In this document: piece after piece, positions 35,364-44,102 of the stretch
Position numbering within the stretch: the stretch's first letter is position 1
Layout: each line of letters starts with the position of its first letter
DNA from: Bacteroides stercoris ATCC 43183
Lineage (GTDB): Bacteria; Bacteroidota; Bacteroidia; Bacteroidales; Bacteroidaceae
Assembly (NCBI RefSeq): GCF_025147325.1
Contig: NZ_CP102262.1
Coordinates: 2,976,001 to 3,040,000 of the forward strand
Direction of reading: 5' to 3'
DNA length: 64,000 nucleotides
Program-made: the position numbers and the translations under genes
Notes under the pieces: model-generated
Seen by the model: the letters and a program-made list of their open reading frames with translations, nothing else
Told to the model about the DNA's origin: nothing
Databases searched by the model: none

Positions 35364-36509
35364 TCAACTCATTCGGTTGCGATAATCTTCGTAAGAAAAT
35401 TTTCTGAATATCTCAGCTTTTCCCTCTTTTGTCCACATGGCAATGGCAGGATGATGGATTCCGTTGAACATATTCGTCTTCACCATGGTGTAATGTATCA
35501 TGTCTTCAAAGATGATTCTCTCACCGATTTGCAGTTCGTGGTCAAAGCTCCACAACCCCATATAATCGCCGCTCAGGCAGGAATTGCCGCCCAACCGGTA
35601 GACGTACGCACCGCCGTCACCCATTTCGGCACCCCGGACGGCAGGCTGGTAGGGCATTTCCAGGCAATCGGGCATGTGGCAGGTGAAGCTGACATTCAGG
35701 ATTGCGGTACGGATGCCGCGGTTTTCCACAATGTCCACAACTTCGGAAGCCAACACTCCCGTCTGCCAGGTAAATGCCGAACCGGGTTCCAGGATAATGC
35801 GCAAATGGGGATAACGCTCTTTCAATCCGCGGAGCAGGCGAATCAGATGCTCCACATCGTAGTCCTTACGGGTCATCAAATGCCCGCCACCCAGATTCAG
35901 CCACTTTATTTGCGGAAACCAGCGGGAGAACTTCGCCTCCAGATGCTCCAGCGTACGTTCCAGCTCGTACGAGGACGACTCGCAATGGCAGTGGCAGTGA
36001 AACCCGTCGATGCCTTGCGGCAGCACATCGGGAAGCTGTTCGGCCATTACACCGAAACGGGTGCCGGGAGCACAAGGGTTATACAGTTCCGTTTCCACTT
36101 CCGAATACTCCGGATTGACGCGTATGCCGCAGGATATATCCTGCCCGGCCGCCTGAATCATGGGATAAAAACGCCGGAACTGAGCCAGCGAATTGAATGT
36201 GATGTGACTGCTGCATCGCATGATTTCCGGAAAGTCGGCTTCCGTATATGCCGGAGAGTATGTATGCGCCCTGCTGCCGAATTCCTCCAACGCCAGGCGT
36301 GCCTCGTATACGGAGCTTGCCGTAGAATGCTCCACATACTCACGGAATATGGGAAACGAACGCCACATGGCAAAGGACTTGAAAGCAAGGATAATCTCTA
36401 CGCCTGCCCGGTCGGCAACGCTCTTTATCAATGTGAGGTTCTTCCTCAACAGTTCTTCCTCCATGATATAACAGGGAGAAGGGAAAAGGTCGAAATCTTT
36501 GTCTGTCAT
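35364..36509 (-). CDS. nspC: Carboxynorspermidine decarboxylase
   Basis: The 381-residue enzyme is a fold-type III PLP decarboxylase. The Schiff-base lysine is K44 in ILAFKSFAMW, the phosphate-binding glycines are in WLNLGGGHLMT, and EPGSAF follows. The second active-site cysteine region is SFTCHMPDCLEMPYQP, typical of the NspC branch rather than of diaminopimelate decarboxylase. It decarboxylates carboxyspermidine or carboxynorspermidine in the alternative polyamine pathway of gut Bacteroides. The partner dehydrogenase is not in this window. It lies 38 bp downstream of pcrA on the same strand. Confidence 0.92.
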   Translation of the reverse strand: MTDKDFDLFPSPCYIMEEELLRKNLTLIKSVADRAGVEIILAFKSFAMWRSFPIFREYVEHSTASSVYEARLALEEFGSRAHTYSPAYTEADFPEIMRCSSHITFNSLAQFRRFYPMIQAAGQDISCGIRVNPEYSEVETELYNPCAPGTRFGVMAEQLPDVLPQGIDGFHCHCHCESSSYELERTLEHLEAKFSRWFPQIKWLNLGGGHLMTRKDYDVEHLIRLLRGLKERYPHLRIILEPGSAFTWQTGVLASEVVDIVENRGIRTAILNVSFTCHMPDCLEMPYQPAVRGAEMGDGGAYVYRLGGNSCLSGDYMGLWSFDHELQIGERIIFEDMIHYTMVKTNMFNGIHHPAIAMWTKEGKAEIFRKFSYEDYRNRMS

Positions 36510-36547
36510 TTTTCTTGTTATATAAACTTTTATAGTAAAAACCGGAT

Positions 36548-38893
36548 CTATCCTATCACTTTGAAACGCGCAAAACGCAGAAGAAGTTGCTTGTCGCCCG
36601 CATTTTTAAAACGGATGGTGGCTTTTGCGTTGTCGCCCTCACCTTCCACTTTCAGCACTTCGCCCAGGCCGAAACGTTCGTGTTCGATAAACTGCCCCGG
36701 CAGCACAGCGTTCCCGCCTGCGGCTGCCGACGAATGGGAAGCGGCAGAAGCTGTTCCCATGGAAGGCGTCACCCGCTTTAAGTTGCGGGGAACGGTCGGG
36801 GCAATGATTTCCTGCCGGGGACGAGCTCCTCCATCACGTTTTCCATACATGGCGGAAACGAAATTCTCTCTGTTCTCCCTGCGGAAAGATGCGGCATACT
36901 CATCTACCTTGCGCACCAATCCGGCATCTTGCGGCAGCTTAAGGAAACGCACATCTATATCTTTCAAAAAGCGGCTGGGATTTCCAAACTCCATCTTCCC
37001 GTAACGGTAACGGCTTTTGGCATAAGTAAGGAAACAATGGTCTTCCGCACGGGTGATGGCTACGTAGAACAAACGGCGCTCCTCTTCCAACGCCCTGGGA
37101 GAGTCGCCCGCCATACCGCTCGGAAACAGGTTTTCTTCCATGCCCACCACAAAGACATTTTTAAACTCCAGCCCCTTGGCGGAGTGCACGGTCATCAACG
37201 TTATCTTTTCATCGTCTCCGTCCTTGTCCGAATCCTGGTCGGTAAGCAGGGACACTTCCGAAAGGAAATCACTCAGCGTGGTATTGGCATTCCCCTCTTC
37301 CAGCCGTTGTGCACAGAAGTCGCTCATACCGTTTGCAAGCTCTTCGATATTCTCCTTGCGGCTGAGGTTCTCGGGCGAGTTGTCCTGGCAGACATCAGCA
37401 ATAATGCCCGACTGCCGGATTATCTCCGTACCAAGCTCGTAGGCGTTCTTTTCGGCAACGCTCTCGATAAATCCGGCTATCAAACAGCGAAAATCCTGCA
37501 ACTTGCCCGCCGTTCCTTTATTGATGTTCACCCCGTAGGTCAGCGGTTCGCAGAGCACGGTCCACAGGCTTACATTGTGGCTGGTGGCGGCAGCCGTGAT
37601 TTTATTTACGGTAGTGTCGCCTATCCCGCGTGCCGGGTAGTTGATGATACGCTTGAAGGCTTCTTCATCATTCGGATTGACCGTGAGACGGAAGTAGGCA
37701 ATTACATCTTTTATTTCCTTGCGCTGATAGAAAGACAGTCCGCCGTAAATGCGATACGGCATGCTGCGCTTGCGCATGGCTTCCTCAAAGACACGGCTCT
37801 GCGCGTTGGTGCGATAGAGTATGGCAAAATCGGAATAGACGTAATTCTCCTGCCGGCGCAGTTCGGCTATCTTGTTGATTACAATATCGCCCTCCTCCAC
37901 ATCGCTGTATGCCTGATACACTCCGATGGGTTCTCCCTTATCTTTCTCCGAAAAGACTTCCTTGCGAATTTGCCGCTGGTTCTTCTCTATCAGGCTGTTG
38001 GCGGCAGAAACGATGGTTTGGGTGGAGCGGTAGTTCTGTTCCAGCTTAAAGACCTTCGTACCCGGATATACCTTTGTGAAATACAGGATATTGTCGATGT
38101 CGGCTCCCCGGAAGGAGTAGATGCTTTGCGCGTCATCGCCCACCACACAGACGTGCTGATGCTCTTTTGCCAACTGAAGCACAATGCTGTGCTGGGCAAA
38201 GTTGGTGTCCTGGTACTCGTCCACCAGAATATAGCGGAACTGCGACCGATAGCGTGCAAGCACCTCCGGACGGTCGCGGAAAAGCAGGAAGGTATAGAAC
38301 AGCAAATCGTCGAAATCCATGGCATCCGCCTGCCGGCAACGCTCCCAGTAGCGGCGGTAAATATCGCGTATGGCAGGCATCTTGGCCGCACTATCGCTTT
38401 CGTAGGCTTCTTTGTTGTTGGCATAACCCGCAGGAGACACGAGGTGGTTCTTGGCATTGGAGATACGTGCCTGCACCGTACCCGGTTTATACACTTTCTC
38501 GTCCAATCCCATCTCCTTGATGATTGAGCGCAACAGGCTTTTGCTGTCTGCCGTATCATAGACGGTGAATTTCGGGGTAAATCCGATCTGCGCGGCTTCC
38601 GCATGCAGGATGCGCAGGAATATGGAGTGGAATGTCCCCATCCAAAGGTGACGGGCACGTTCCGCACCTACCTGCCGGGCGATACGTTCTTTCATTTCAC
38701 GGGCCGCCTTATTGGTAAAGGTAAGCGCAAGAATATCCCAGGGGCGGTAACCGTTCTCCAGCAGATAAGCTATTTTGTAGGTCAGCACACGGGTTTTTCC
38801 CGAACCGGCGCCGGCTATCACCAGTGACGGGCCGTCGTTGTAGAGCACCGCAGCACGCTGTCCCTCATTCAGTTCTTGTATGTAATCGGACAT
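36548..38893 (-). CDS. pcrA: UvrD/PcrA-type DNA helicase
   Basis: The 781-residue helicase has motif I GAGSGKTRVL (residues about 28-37), Ia TFTNKAAREMK, II VDEYQDTN, III GDDAQSIYSFRGA, IV EQNYRSTQTI, V TVHSAKGLEFKNVFV, VI YVAITRAED, and a C-terminal tail with HERFGLGEVLKVEGEG that matches the PcrA RNA polymerase-interaction domain. The enzyme unwinds DNA 3' to 5' in repair and at transcription-replication conflicts. A minus-strand -7 box TATCTTTG lies at 38927-38934. Confidence 0.95.
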   Translation of the reverse strand: MSDYIQELNEGQRAAVLYNDGPSLVIAGAGSGKTRVLTYKIAYLLENGYRPWDILALTFTNKAAREMKERIARQVGAERARHLWMGTFHSIFLRILHAEAAQIGFTPKFTVYDTADSKSLLRSIIKEMGLDEKVYKPGTVQARISNAKNHLVSPAGYANNKEAYESDSAAKMPAIRDIYRRYWERCRQADAMDFDDLLFYTFLLFRDRPEVLARYRSQFRYILVDEYQDTNFAQHSIVLQLAKEHQHVCVVGDDAQSIYSFRGADIDNILYFTKVYPGTKVFKLEQNYRSTQTIVSAANSLIEKNQRQIRKEVFSEKDKGEPIGVYQAYSDVEEGDIVINKIAELRRQENYVYSDFAILYRTNAQSRVFEEAMRKRSMPYRIYGGLSFYQRKEIKDVIAYFRLTVNPNDEEAFKRIINYPARGIGDTTVNKITAAATSHNVSLWTVLCEPLTYGVNINKGTAGKLQDFRCLIAGFIESVAEKNAYELGTEIIRQSGIIADVCQDNSPENLSRKENIEELANGMSDFCAQRLEEGNANTTLSDFLSEVSLLTDQDSDKDGDDEKITLMTVHSAKGLEFKNVFVVGMEENLFPSGMAGDSPRALEEERRLFYVAITRAEDHCFLTYAKSRYRYGKMEFGNPSRFLKDIDVRFLKLPQDAGLVRKVDEYAASFRRENRENFVSAMYGKRDGGARPRQEIIAPTVPRNLKRVTPSMGTASAASHSSAAAGGNAVLPGQFIEHERFGLGEVLKVEGEGDNAKATIRFKNAGDKQLLLRFARFKVIG

Positions 38894-39053
38894 ATTCCTA
38901 ATAATCTAACGGGTAAAGTTCGGGCACAAAGATAGTGAAAGGTTCGGACACCTGCGAACAATTCCACAGGTTATCGCGTTAGTATAGTAAAGTTTCAAAA
39001 CTAAATAAATTGAACTTATGAATACGTTATTAATGTCTTTAACAATAATGATT

Positions 39054-39638
39054 ATGACACATGAAATGCCTAAACTTCCTTACGCACACAACGCGCTGGA
39101 ACCTGTAATCAGTCAGCAAACAATAGATTACCATTACGGTAAGCACCTGCAAACGTACGTAAACAACCTGAACAACCTTGTTCCGGGCACGGAGTACGAA
39201 AACAAAGACCTGGTTACTATCGTAGCCACCGCACCCGACGGCGCCGTATTCAACAATGCCGGACAGGTACTGAACCATACATTGTACTTCCTGCAATTCG
39301 CACCGAAACCGTCGCAAAGCGAACCTACCGGGAAACTGGCGGAAGCCATCAAACGCGACTTCGGCAGTTTCGAGAATTTCAAGAAGGAATTCAACGCGGC
39401 AGCAGTCGGACTGTTCGGTTCGGGCTGGGCATGGCTGTCTGTTGATAAGAACGGCAAGCTGCACATCACCAAAGAAGCGAACGGAAGCAATCCCGTACGC
39501 GCAGGACTGACCCCGCTGCTGGGCTTCGATGTTTGGGAACATGCCTACTACCTGGATTATCAGAACAAACGCGCCGACCACGTCAATGCCCTCTGGAGCA
39601 TAGTAGACTGGGAAGCGGTGGGTAAACGGATGAAATAA
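39054..39638 (+). CDS. sodB: Fe/Mn superoxide dismutase
   Basis: From MTHEMPKLPYAHNALEP the enzyme has 194 residues, the usual length. The metal ligands are seen as H in YHYGKHLQTYV, H in LNHTLYFLQFAP, and D and H in FDVWEHAYYLDYQN. GSGWAWL is present as expected. The close match, from memory, to the Bacteroides fragilis enzyme suggests it can use iron or manganese. It dismutes superoxide during oxygen exposure. An in-frame ATG at 39018 would add a 12-residue lead not found in the family. A terminator follows at 39664. Confidence 0.94.
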   Translation: MTHEMPKLPYAHNALEPVISQQTIDYHYGKHLQTYVNNLNNLVPGTEYENKDLVTIVATAPDGAVFNNAGQVLNHTLYFLQFAPKPSQSEPTGKLAEAIKRDFGSFENFKKEFNAAAVGLFGSGWAWLSVDKNGKLHITKEANGSNPVRAGLTPLLGFDVWEHAYYLDYQNKRADHVNALWSIVDWEAVGKRMK

Positions 39639-39663
39639 GCAACCCCTCATAAACCCCTGTTGA

Positions 39664-39704
39664 AACGCATCTGCAAGCTGTAAAAAGCGACAGATGCGTT
39701 TTCT
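39664..39704 (+). terminator. Terminator of sodB
   Basis: The arms AACGCATCTG and CAGATGCGTT are followed by TTCTTTTT. Confidence 0.75.
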
Positions 39705-39845
39705 TTTTCCAAAGTCTTAACTTTCTGTCATATCATCAATTACGGCTCTAAACACGCTCTAAACACCCAACGAAAAACACAGCAACATTCTCTAAACATT
39801 TGCGTTTATTACGCTCATTTTCCGTGCGGAATGAACGTACCTTTT

Positions 39846-39896
39846 AAAAATACAATAGGCAGTAAGCCTTTGTAAATGAAAAGCATACCGCCTATT
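39846..39896 (-). terminator. Probable ancestral ppdK terminator, now 8 kb away
   Basis: On the minus strand the arms AATAGGCGGT and ACTGCCTATT (9 of 10 paired) are followed by GTATTTTTA. It starts 26 bp beyond the ppdK-like end at 39922, where a ppdK terminator would be expected before island insertion. Confidence 0.55.
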
Positions 39897-39921
39897 TTAT
39901 TGAGCACCAGCTATATCGCGC

Positions 39922-39947
39922 TATTCCTCGATTGCAGCCTGCGCCGC
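39922..39947 (+). repeat. Left attachment-like direct repeat (ppdK 3' end)
   Basis: The 26 bases equal 48001-48026 except for one base. On the minus strand they encode AAQAAIEE followed, with the base before them (39921), by a TAG stop. The stop is TAA in the intact ppdK copy. Confidence 0.85.
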
Positions 39948-40143
39948 GGTGAATGCAAAGTTTAACTAAGATACTAACCTTTTTTGGGGTATCAAGCTAA
40001 CGTAAACCTTAAACCGATCTTGCCATACAAGTTTACACAGGACTTTCTACCCAACTTTCTCTTTTAACCGAAAAAAAGAAGAAGCAAGTTTATCTTGCTC
40101 CTCCCCTTCTTTATGTGTGAGTTCAATATCTTTTCTCGAAACG

Positions 40144-41433
40144 TTATTTTCCTGCCATTAGATACGAACAATACTTGCCAAGCAGGTTTGATAGTGGCAG
40201 ATCATCCTTCAGGTAACGTTCTGCATCAAGTTTGAGCAGTCTTTCACGAACCTGCTTCTTTCCTTTGAACAAAGCACAAAGGTATGGAATGCCTTTTTCT
40301 TCCGTAATGGTCACATCGGCAAAGAACTGAGTCAGATCTTCGGCATCATAGACGATGGAATAGCTTGGACGCTTTGCTCCAGGTATGTCTATAACCAGAA
40401 TATTCTTTTCGACCAAGTCTTGAATATCACGAATGGCTGTGTCCTTCGAGCATTTTGCCAACGATGCCCATGTCTTTGAAGTTATCTTCGACTCATAGCC
40501 ATCGAGGAATAGATTCAGCATCTCTGTTTGACGCTCTGTCATAGGAATTGACGAAGCCTTCTGCCAGAAGAAACTCTTGTTCAGTATAGAAGTTACAATA
40601 GCTTCAGCTTCATCAAGTGCATCGATGAGCTTTTGAAGATACCATACCAACCATTCTGTTAGATCACCATCACCATGCTGCATTTTTTCCAGAATGTCGT
40701 AATAGTGATTCTTGTCTTTATTGATCTGTGATGAGATATTATAGAAACGATAGTCGCTCTTCTCTCCACGAGCCAGCTGCATATCAGAAAGTATGCGAGC
40801 CAATCTTCCGTTGCCATCTTCAAATGGGTGGATGCTGACAAACCAAAAGTGGGCTACGGCAGAGCGAATGACGCTGCTGACCGGCTCTTCACTGTCAAAC
40901 CATGCAAGGAAACGTTCCATCTCGCCTTCTACTCGGTCTGGTGAAGGGGCGATGTAGTGAATCTTCTCACGTCCAAACATACCACTGATGATATGCTCCT
41001 CGTTGCTGCGGTACTTGCCGACCTCAATCTGACTGCCTTCGCTGAAACCAGACGGAAAGAACGCTGCTTGCCAAGCACATAGTTTTTCCTTGCTCAAAGG
41101 CTGGTCGTAGTTCTGAACCGCTTCGAGCATTACGTTTACAACCGAATCTATATAATGCGAAGGAGCTGTATACTTTACGTTCTCTATCCCCAGTCGTCTG
41201 GCGATTGAAGAACGTACATCATCTACATTCAAGCGAATGCCCTCAATTTCTGACGAATAAACTACGTCATAGGTCAAGTTCTCTGCCATAGCTCTTAGCT
41301 TGCTATCAAGCCCCAACGAACTTAACCTTCCAAAGAGTAACCCTTGCTTGCGGCAAACCAACTCCTGAAGGAGCAACACCTGCGAAGCGTCCCAACGGAA
41401 GTCTGTCCAATTATCTCTTTCGTGTATATACAT
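40144..41433 (-). CDS. fic: Fic-family AMP transferase with N-terminal inhibitory motif
   Basis: The 429-residue protein has a DUF4172/Fic_N-type N-terminal region, then the catalytic loop HPFEDGNGRLAR (residues 202-213), the full HxFx[D/E]GNGRxxR signature with catalytic H202. The inhibitory helix motif [S/T]xxxE[G/N] is SSEIEG at residues 60-65, so it is a class II, self-inhibited Fic. The C-terminal third looks like a winged helix (TSKTWASLAKCSKDTAIRDIQDLVEKN at about 340-366). Fic proteins transfer AMP to protein hydroxyls. The upstream region carries dyads that its winged helix might bind. It is the last gene of the island. Confidence 0.88.
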   Translation of the reverse strand: MYIHERDNWTDFRWDASQVLLLQELVCRKQGLLFGRLSSLGLDSKLRAMAENLTYDVVYSSEIEGIRLNVDDVRSSIARRLGIENVKYTAPSHYIDSVVNVMLEAVQNYDQPLSKEKLCAWQAAFFPSGFSEGSQIEVGKYRSNEEHIISGMFGREKIHYIAPSPDRVEGEMERFLAWFDSEEPVSSVIRSAVAHFWFVSIHPFEDGNGRLARILSDMQLARGEKSDYRFYNISSQINKDKNHYYDILEKMQHGDGDLTEWLVWYLQKLIDALDEAEAIVTSILNKSFFWQKASSIPMTERQTEMLNLFLDGYESKITSKTWASLAKCSKDTAIRDIQDLVEKNILVIDIPGAKRPSYSIVYDAEDLTQFFADVTITEEKGIPYLCALFKGKKQVRERLLKLDAERYLKDDLPLSNLLGKYCSYLMAGK

Positions 41434-41471
41434 AATGAAAACTTTTAATGCTACATTATTCTGCGATTAAC

Positions 41472-41546
41472 GTCGCAAATTCTGCGACAAAATTAAGAAT
41501 TTTTTGTCGAATAACTAAAGAAGAGATAAAATAACGCAATTTTTGC
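41472..41546. promoter_or_regulatory. Operator-like dyads upstream of fic
   Basis: The first site reads GTCGCAAATTCTGCGAC, with perfect 6-bp arms around a 5-base centre. The second reads CGCAATTTTTGCG, with perfect 5-bp arms. They lie 40-100 bp before the fic start and share the half-site TCGCA/CGCA. They could be binding sites for the Fic winged helix or another regulator. Confidence 0.55.
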
Positions 41547-41624
41547 GACGATTTAAGCTTTCTTTTGACTGATAGGAAAGTTTTGGAAGCAAAATCTACT
41601 TCTTGATCTTGATAAAATTATGTT

Positions 41625-41654
41625 GCAAAGGTACATGATTCTTCTTGCGACAAT
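41625..41654 (-). promoter_or_regulatory. Promoter of fic
   Basis: The minus-strand -7 box TACCTTTG (41625-41632) and -33 ATTG (41651-41654) are 18 bp apart. The leader would be about 185 bases and includes the dyads. Confidence 0.55.
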
Positions 41655-41734
41655 GCAAGGACATACCTACGGTTCATGAAGAAATCTCCACACCGTTGGG
41701 AAATAAAAAAACAAAGCACATGACAACAATCCAA

Positions 41735-41938
41735 TCAATCCTGAGCCGACTGACCGAAGCTGTTAGCGGTACAGACAAGGAGCTCTACACAGAAGATAAG
41801 CTGAACAACACAGTCGAGCTCACCATTTTCAAGCATGGTGACACCTATAGCTTCAGCCTCGGATTCATCATAAGCATCTACATATATTGAGACTTGTTCA
41901 TCCAGGTCACTTATCAGTTCTACCAAATATGTATTCAT
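41735..41938 (-). CDS. Small acidic protein of unknown function
   Basis: From MNTYLVELISDLDEQVSIYV the protein has 67 residues. The first 45 contain YVDAYDESEAEAIGVTMLENGELD, an arrangement of two strands and a helix that I have the impression recurs in short Bacteroides accessory proteins, though I cannot name a family. The C-terminal 20 residues (CVELLVCTANSF) look less constrained and may reflect a shifted end. It begins 4 bp after the 717-residue gene and is on the same strand, so it is probably co-transcribed with the helicase operon. Confidence 0.55.
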   Translation of the reverse strand: MNTYLVELISDLDEQVSIYVDAYDESEAEAIGVTMLENGELDCVVQLIFCVELLVCTANSFGQSAQD

Positions 41939-41942
41939 TACC

Positions 41943-44096
41943 TTAATCCTTTGAGGATATTTCATCGAGTTGTTCCTTCACCTTATACATTTCCAACCTT
42001 TCCTTCAGGAACTTGAAAATTGAAGGGTGAACAGAGAACTCATTTATCTTATTCCAACCATCGCCCAATGAACAAATCAACTCATTAACAAATGCTTCAT
42101 CAGGAGTCTTATCGCAAACCAATTCTCGAACATGAACCTTATTGTCAATAGAGCTAAAATTGCCACTTGGATTTGGACCTGCACAATACATCCATGTATT
42201 GGGTGAATACTTCCAATAATGAACATTGACACAAGCACCCAGAGTTTTCTCTCGGCGAGAAGCTGTTCGGAAGTCCTGACCTTGCTTGATGTGGTACTCT
42301 TTAGTTATCAAGCGCATGAGATCCCTTGTAACTCCGTCTTCTTTACCAATAATCTTAATATCCTTATAGAACTGATTGTGTAGAACACCATCCTTGTTTT
42401 CACGCATACGTTGCTGGCAAAATGTCTTTGCATCTACTGACTGCACATTGTCCATCAACAGTTGGTATGCTTCGGCTGGCACAATAGTGTCCTTTAATAC
42501 TGTCAAGGCACGAGTCATCTCATCTAATTCCGGGAAGATATACTCTTCGGTATCATAAATATTATACTTGACCCCATCCTTCTCGATACAATAGATAATA
42601 TCCTTGTTATATCCCTTTTTAAAGTCAGGTATTTGATATTCGCGCATCTCGAAATTTGCGTCCAGTACAGAGATAACACCATCCTGTGGTATTTTTTTCT
42701 CAATATCTCTATAAGAAAGCTGACCATCATTATCAATAGTCATTTGAACAAAGTAGTAGTCCTTGCTTTTAACCTTACTTTCTGCATAGGTTATAACGCA
42801 TCCCTTAAAACGCTCAATCATAGCTTTCGGCAAAGTCGATTGCAGACAGCTTTTCTTAATCAGAATTTGGCGAAAGATATTTTTGATTGTCGCATCATTT
42901 ATCTCTGAACCTATCATTGAATCTTGAACAGGAATCAGCTTCTCCATTAGATCCAACTTCTCCTGAAGGCGATGTCTATCTTTTGACCTTCGTTTTGCAG
43001 TTGACAATTCAGCCTCTTGATCCTTATCTCCAACGATACGAATACAGATTCTATTCTTACCCTTGGTCTTGACGAAAGTACCTTCAAAGCCAGTCTTAAA
43101 CAACTTGTTGATGTAAACTTTCGACTTGTCCTCTATCAAAGCACGACGTTCCTCTACGCCCTCTTCTTTGGTATGACATGAAATGTCTATCCAGGAAGAA
43201 GAAAGCATATTACGAACCAATTCATCTTCATTCTTAAACTCAGCTTCTTGCGACTGTAATAATTGAGGATCATTATAAACAACAGGATATACCAAAATGT
43301 ATTTAGAGTATGTAGTCAAAAAATCATTCAGTACAGAAGAAATAATATAAGCCTGTGATTCCTCCAAATGGTCAATATCACTGAAATCCAAGAACGGAAT
43401 ACGATTTTTATTGTTCTTTCTGAATATGGAAGGATGATTATAATACTCTTTGGTTCCTTTCTTCTTTTGTGACGAGAAGTATATGCGTTCATCACCAAAT
43501 TCCAGATGGTAAACTAAAGAATCCTTCTTCTTGGAATTTTCAACCTTATCAGCCTCAGCAAAGGTACTGGTATGGGCTTCAAGCAAACCACCATAGGCAA
43601 ACTCCAACTGTAAACCAAGCTCTTCACCTTGCTTTTTACCTTTATTATACAGGCTACTACAAGTACCACAGATGAGCTTACCATGTGCGTAACTTAGAGT
43701 TTTGTCTCTATTTGGCATCATGGATAGCATCAGGTTAAGCATGTTGTGTGGATAAATTCCTTCCCTATAGTCCGGGTTATAACTGATTTGCTTTATCTTA
43801 ACATTAACCTTTTCAAGCCGTTCTTGAAGCATGGCTGTAGTGATACTTTCCTTCTTTGCCGATGCAAAAAGGAATATGCGATGTTTGGTTGGGGCATCTG
43901 CATTTCCTTCTTTGACCATCTTATTGAACGCACAGACAGCACTATTAGGGCACAATCCTTCCAATTTACAATAAATACCTAAGTTGTTGCCAAAGTCATA
44001 GGCATTGGAGTATTCTATCTTGTACAAGTCGAAATCCTCCAGGAACTCATCCCAGAGGAAATGGACTTTTATATGATTGGTTCTTATCTTTTCCAT
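41943..44096 (-). CDS. 717-residue protein of unknown family, partner of the helicase
   Basis: I do not recognise this protein. It has no signal peptide or membrane segment. Cysteines at 43, 49 and 55 (YCKLEGLCPNSAVC) and a CGTC pair at 143-146 could bind zinc or an iron-sulfur cluster. A highly charged middle (about 380-410, AKRRSKDRHRLQEKLDLMEK) looks helical. The C-terminal third has alternating strands with VHYWKYSPNTWMYCAGP and ends in a lysine-rich helix. No nuclease, ATPase or Argonaute motif is convincing. It starts 6 bp after the helicase-nuclease gene, so the two are almost certainly made together and probably form a complex. The DNA is AT-rich, like the rest of the island. Confidence 0.8.
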   Translation of the reverse strand: MEKIRTNHIKVHFLWDEFLEDFDLYKIEYSNAYDFGNNLGIYCKLEGLCPNSAVCAFNKMVKEGNADAPTKHRIFLFASAKKESITTAMLQERLEKVNVKIKQISYNPDYREGIYPHNMLNLMLSMMPNRDKTLSYAHGKLICGTCSSLYNKGKKQGEELGLQLEFAYGGLLEAHTSTFAEADKVENSKKKDSLVYHLEFGDERIYFSSQKKKGTKEYYNHPSIFRKNNKNRIPFLDFSDIDHLEESQAYIISSVLNDFLTTYSKYILVYPVVYNDPQLLQSQEAEFKNEDELVRNMLSSSWIDISCHTKEEGVEERRALIEDKSKVYINKLFKTGFEGTFVKTKGKNRICIRIVGDKDQEAELSTAKRRSKDRHRLQEKLDLMEKLIPVQDSMIGSEINDATIKNIFRQILIKKSCLQSTLPKAMIERFKGCVITYAESKVKSKDYYFVQMTIDNDGQLSYRDIEKKIPQDGVISVLDANFEMREYQIPDFKKGYNKDIIYCIEKDGVKYNIYDTEEYIFPELDEMTRALTVLKDTIVPAEAYQLLMDNVQSVDAKTFCQQRMRENKDGVLHNQFYKDIKIIGKEDGVTRDLMRLITKEYHIKQGQDFRTASRREKTLGACVNVHYWKYSPNTWMYCAGPNPSGNFSSIDNKVHVRELVCDKTPDEAFVNELICSLGDGWNKINEFSVHPSIFKFLKERLEMYKVKEQLDEISSKD

Positions 44097-44102
44097 AGTT
44101 GT

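Larger units (their letters stand above)
39639..40143. other. Intergenic region holding the left edge of the island
   Basis: From left to right it holds the sodB terminator, 11-bp-phased CTCTAAACA words (39745-39800), a hairpin on the minus strand that looks like the old ppdK terminator (39846-39896), and the left copy of the ppdK-end direct repeat (39922-39947). About 190 bp of AT-rich DNA then reaches the fic stop. I see no gene. Confidence 0.6.
41434..41734. other. Leader region of the fic gene
   Basis: About 300 bp without a gene. It holds the fic promoter (41625-41654) and, between promoter and start codon, two small dyads at 41472-41488 and 41534-41546. Confidence 0.6.

Noticed and set aside
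41645..41890. An 81-codon plus-strand open frame in the island
   Set aside because: It overlaps the fic promoter and runs antisense to the small gene at 41735-41938, which has a better context.
41943..44096. Argonaute or PIWI-RE protein
   Set aside because: Pairing with a DinG/XPD-like helicase raised the idea, but I could not find a convincing catalytic tetrad or the PIWI-RE signature residues by eye. It remains a point to test with profile searches, not a call.
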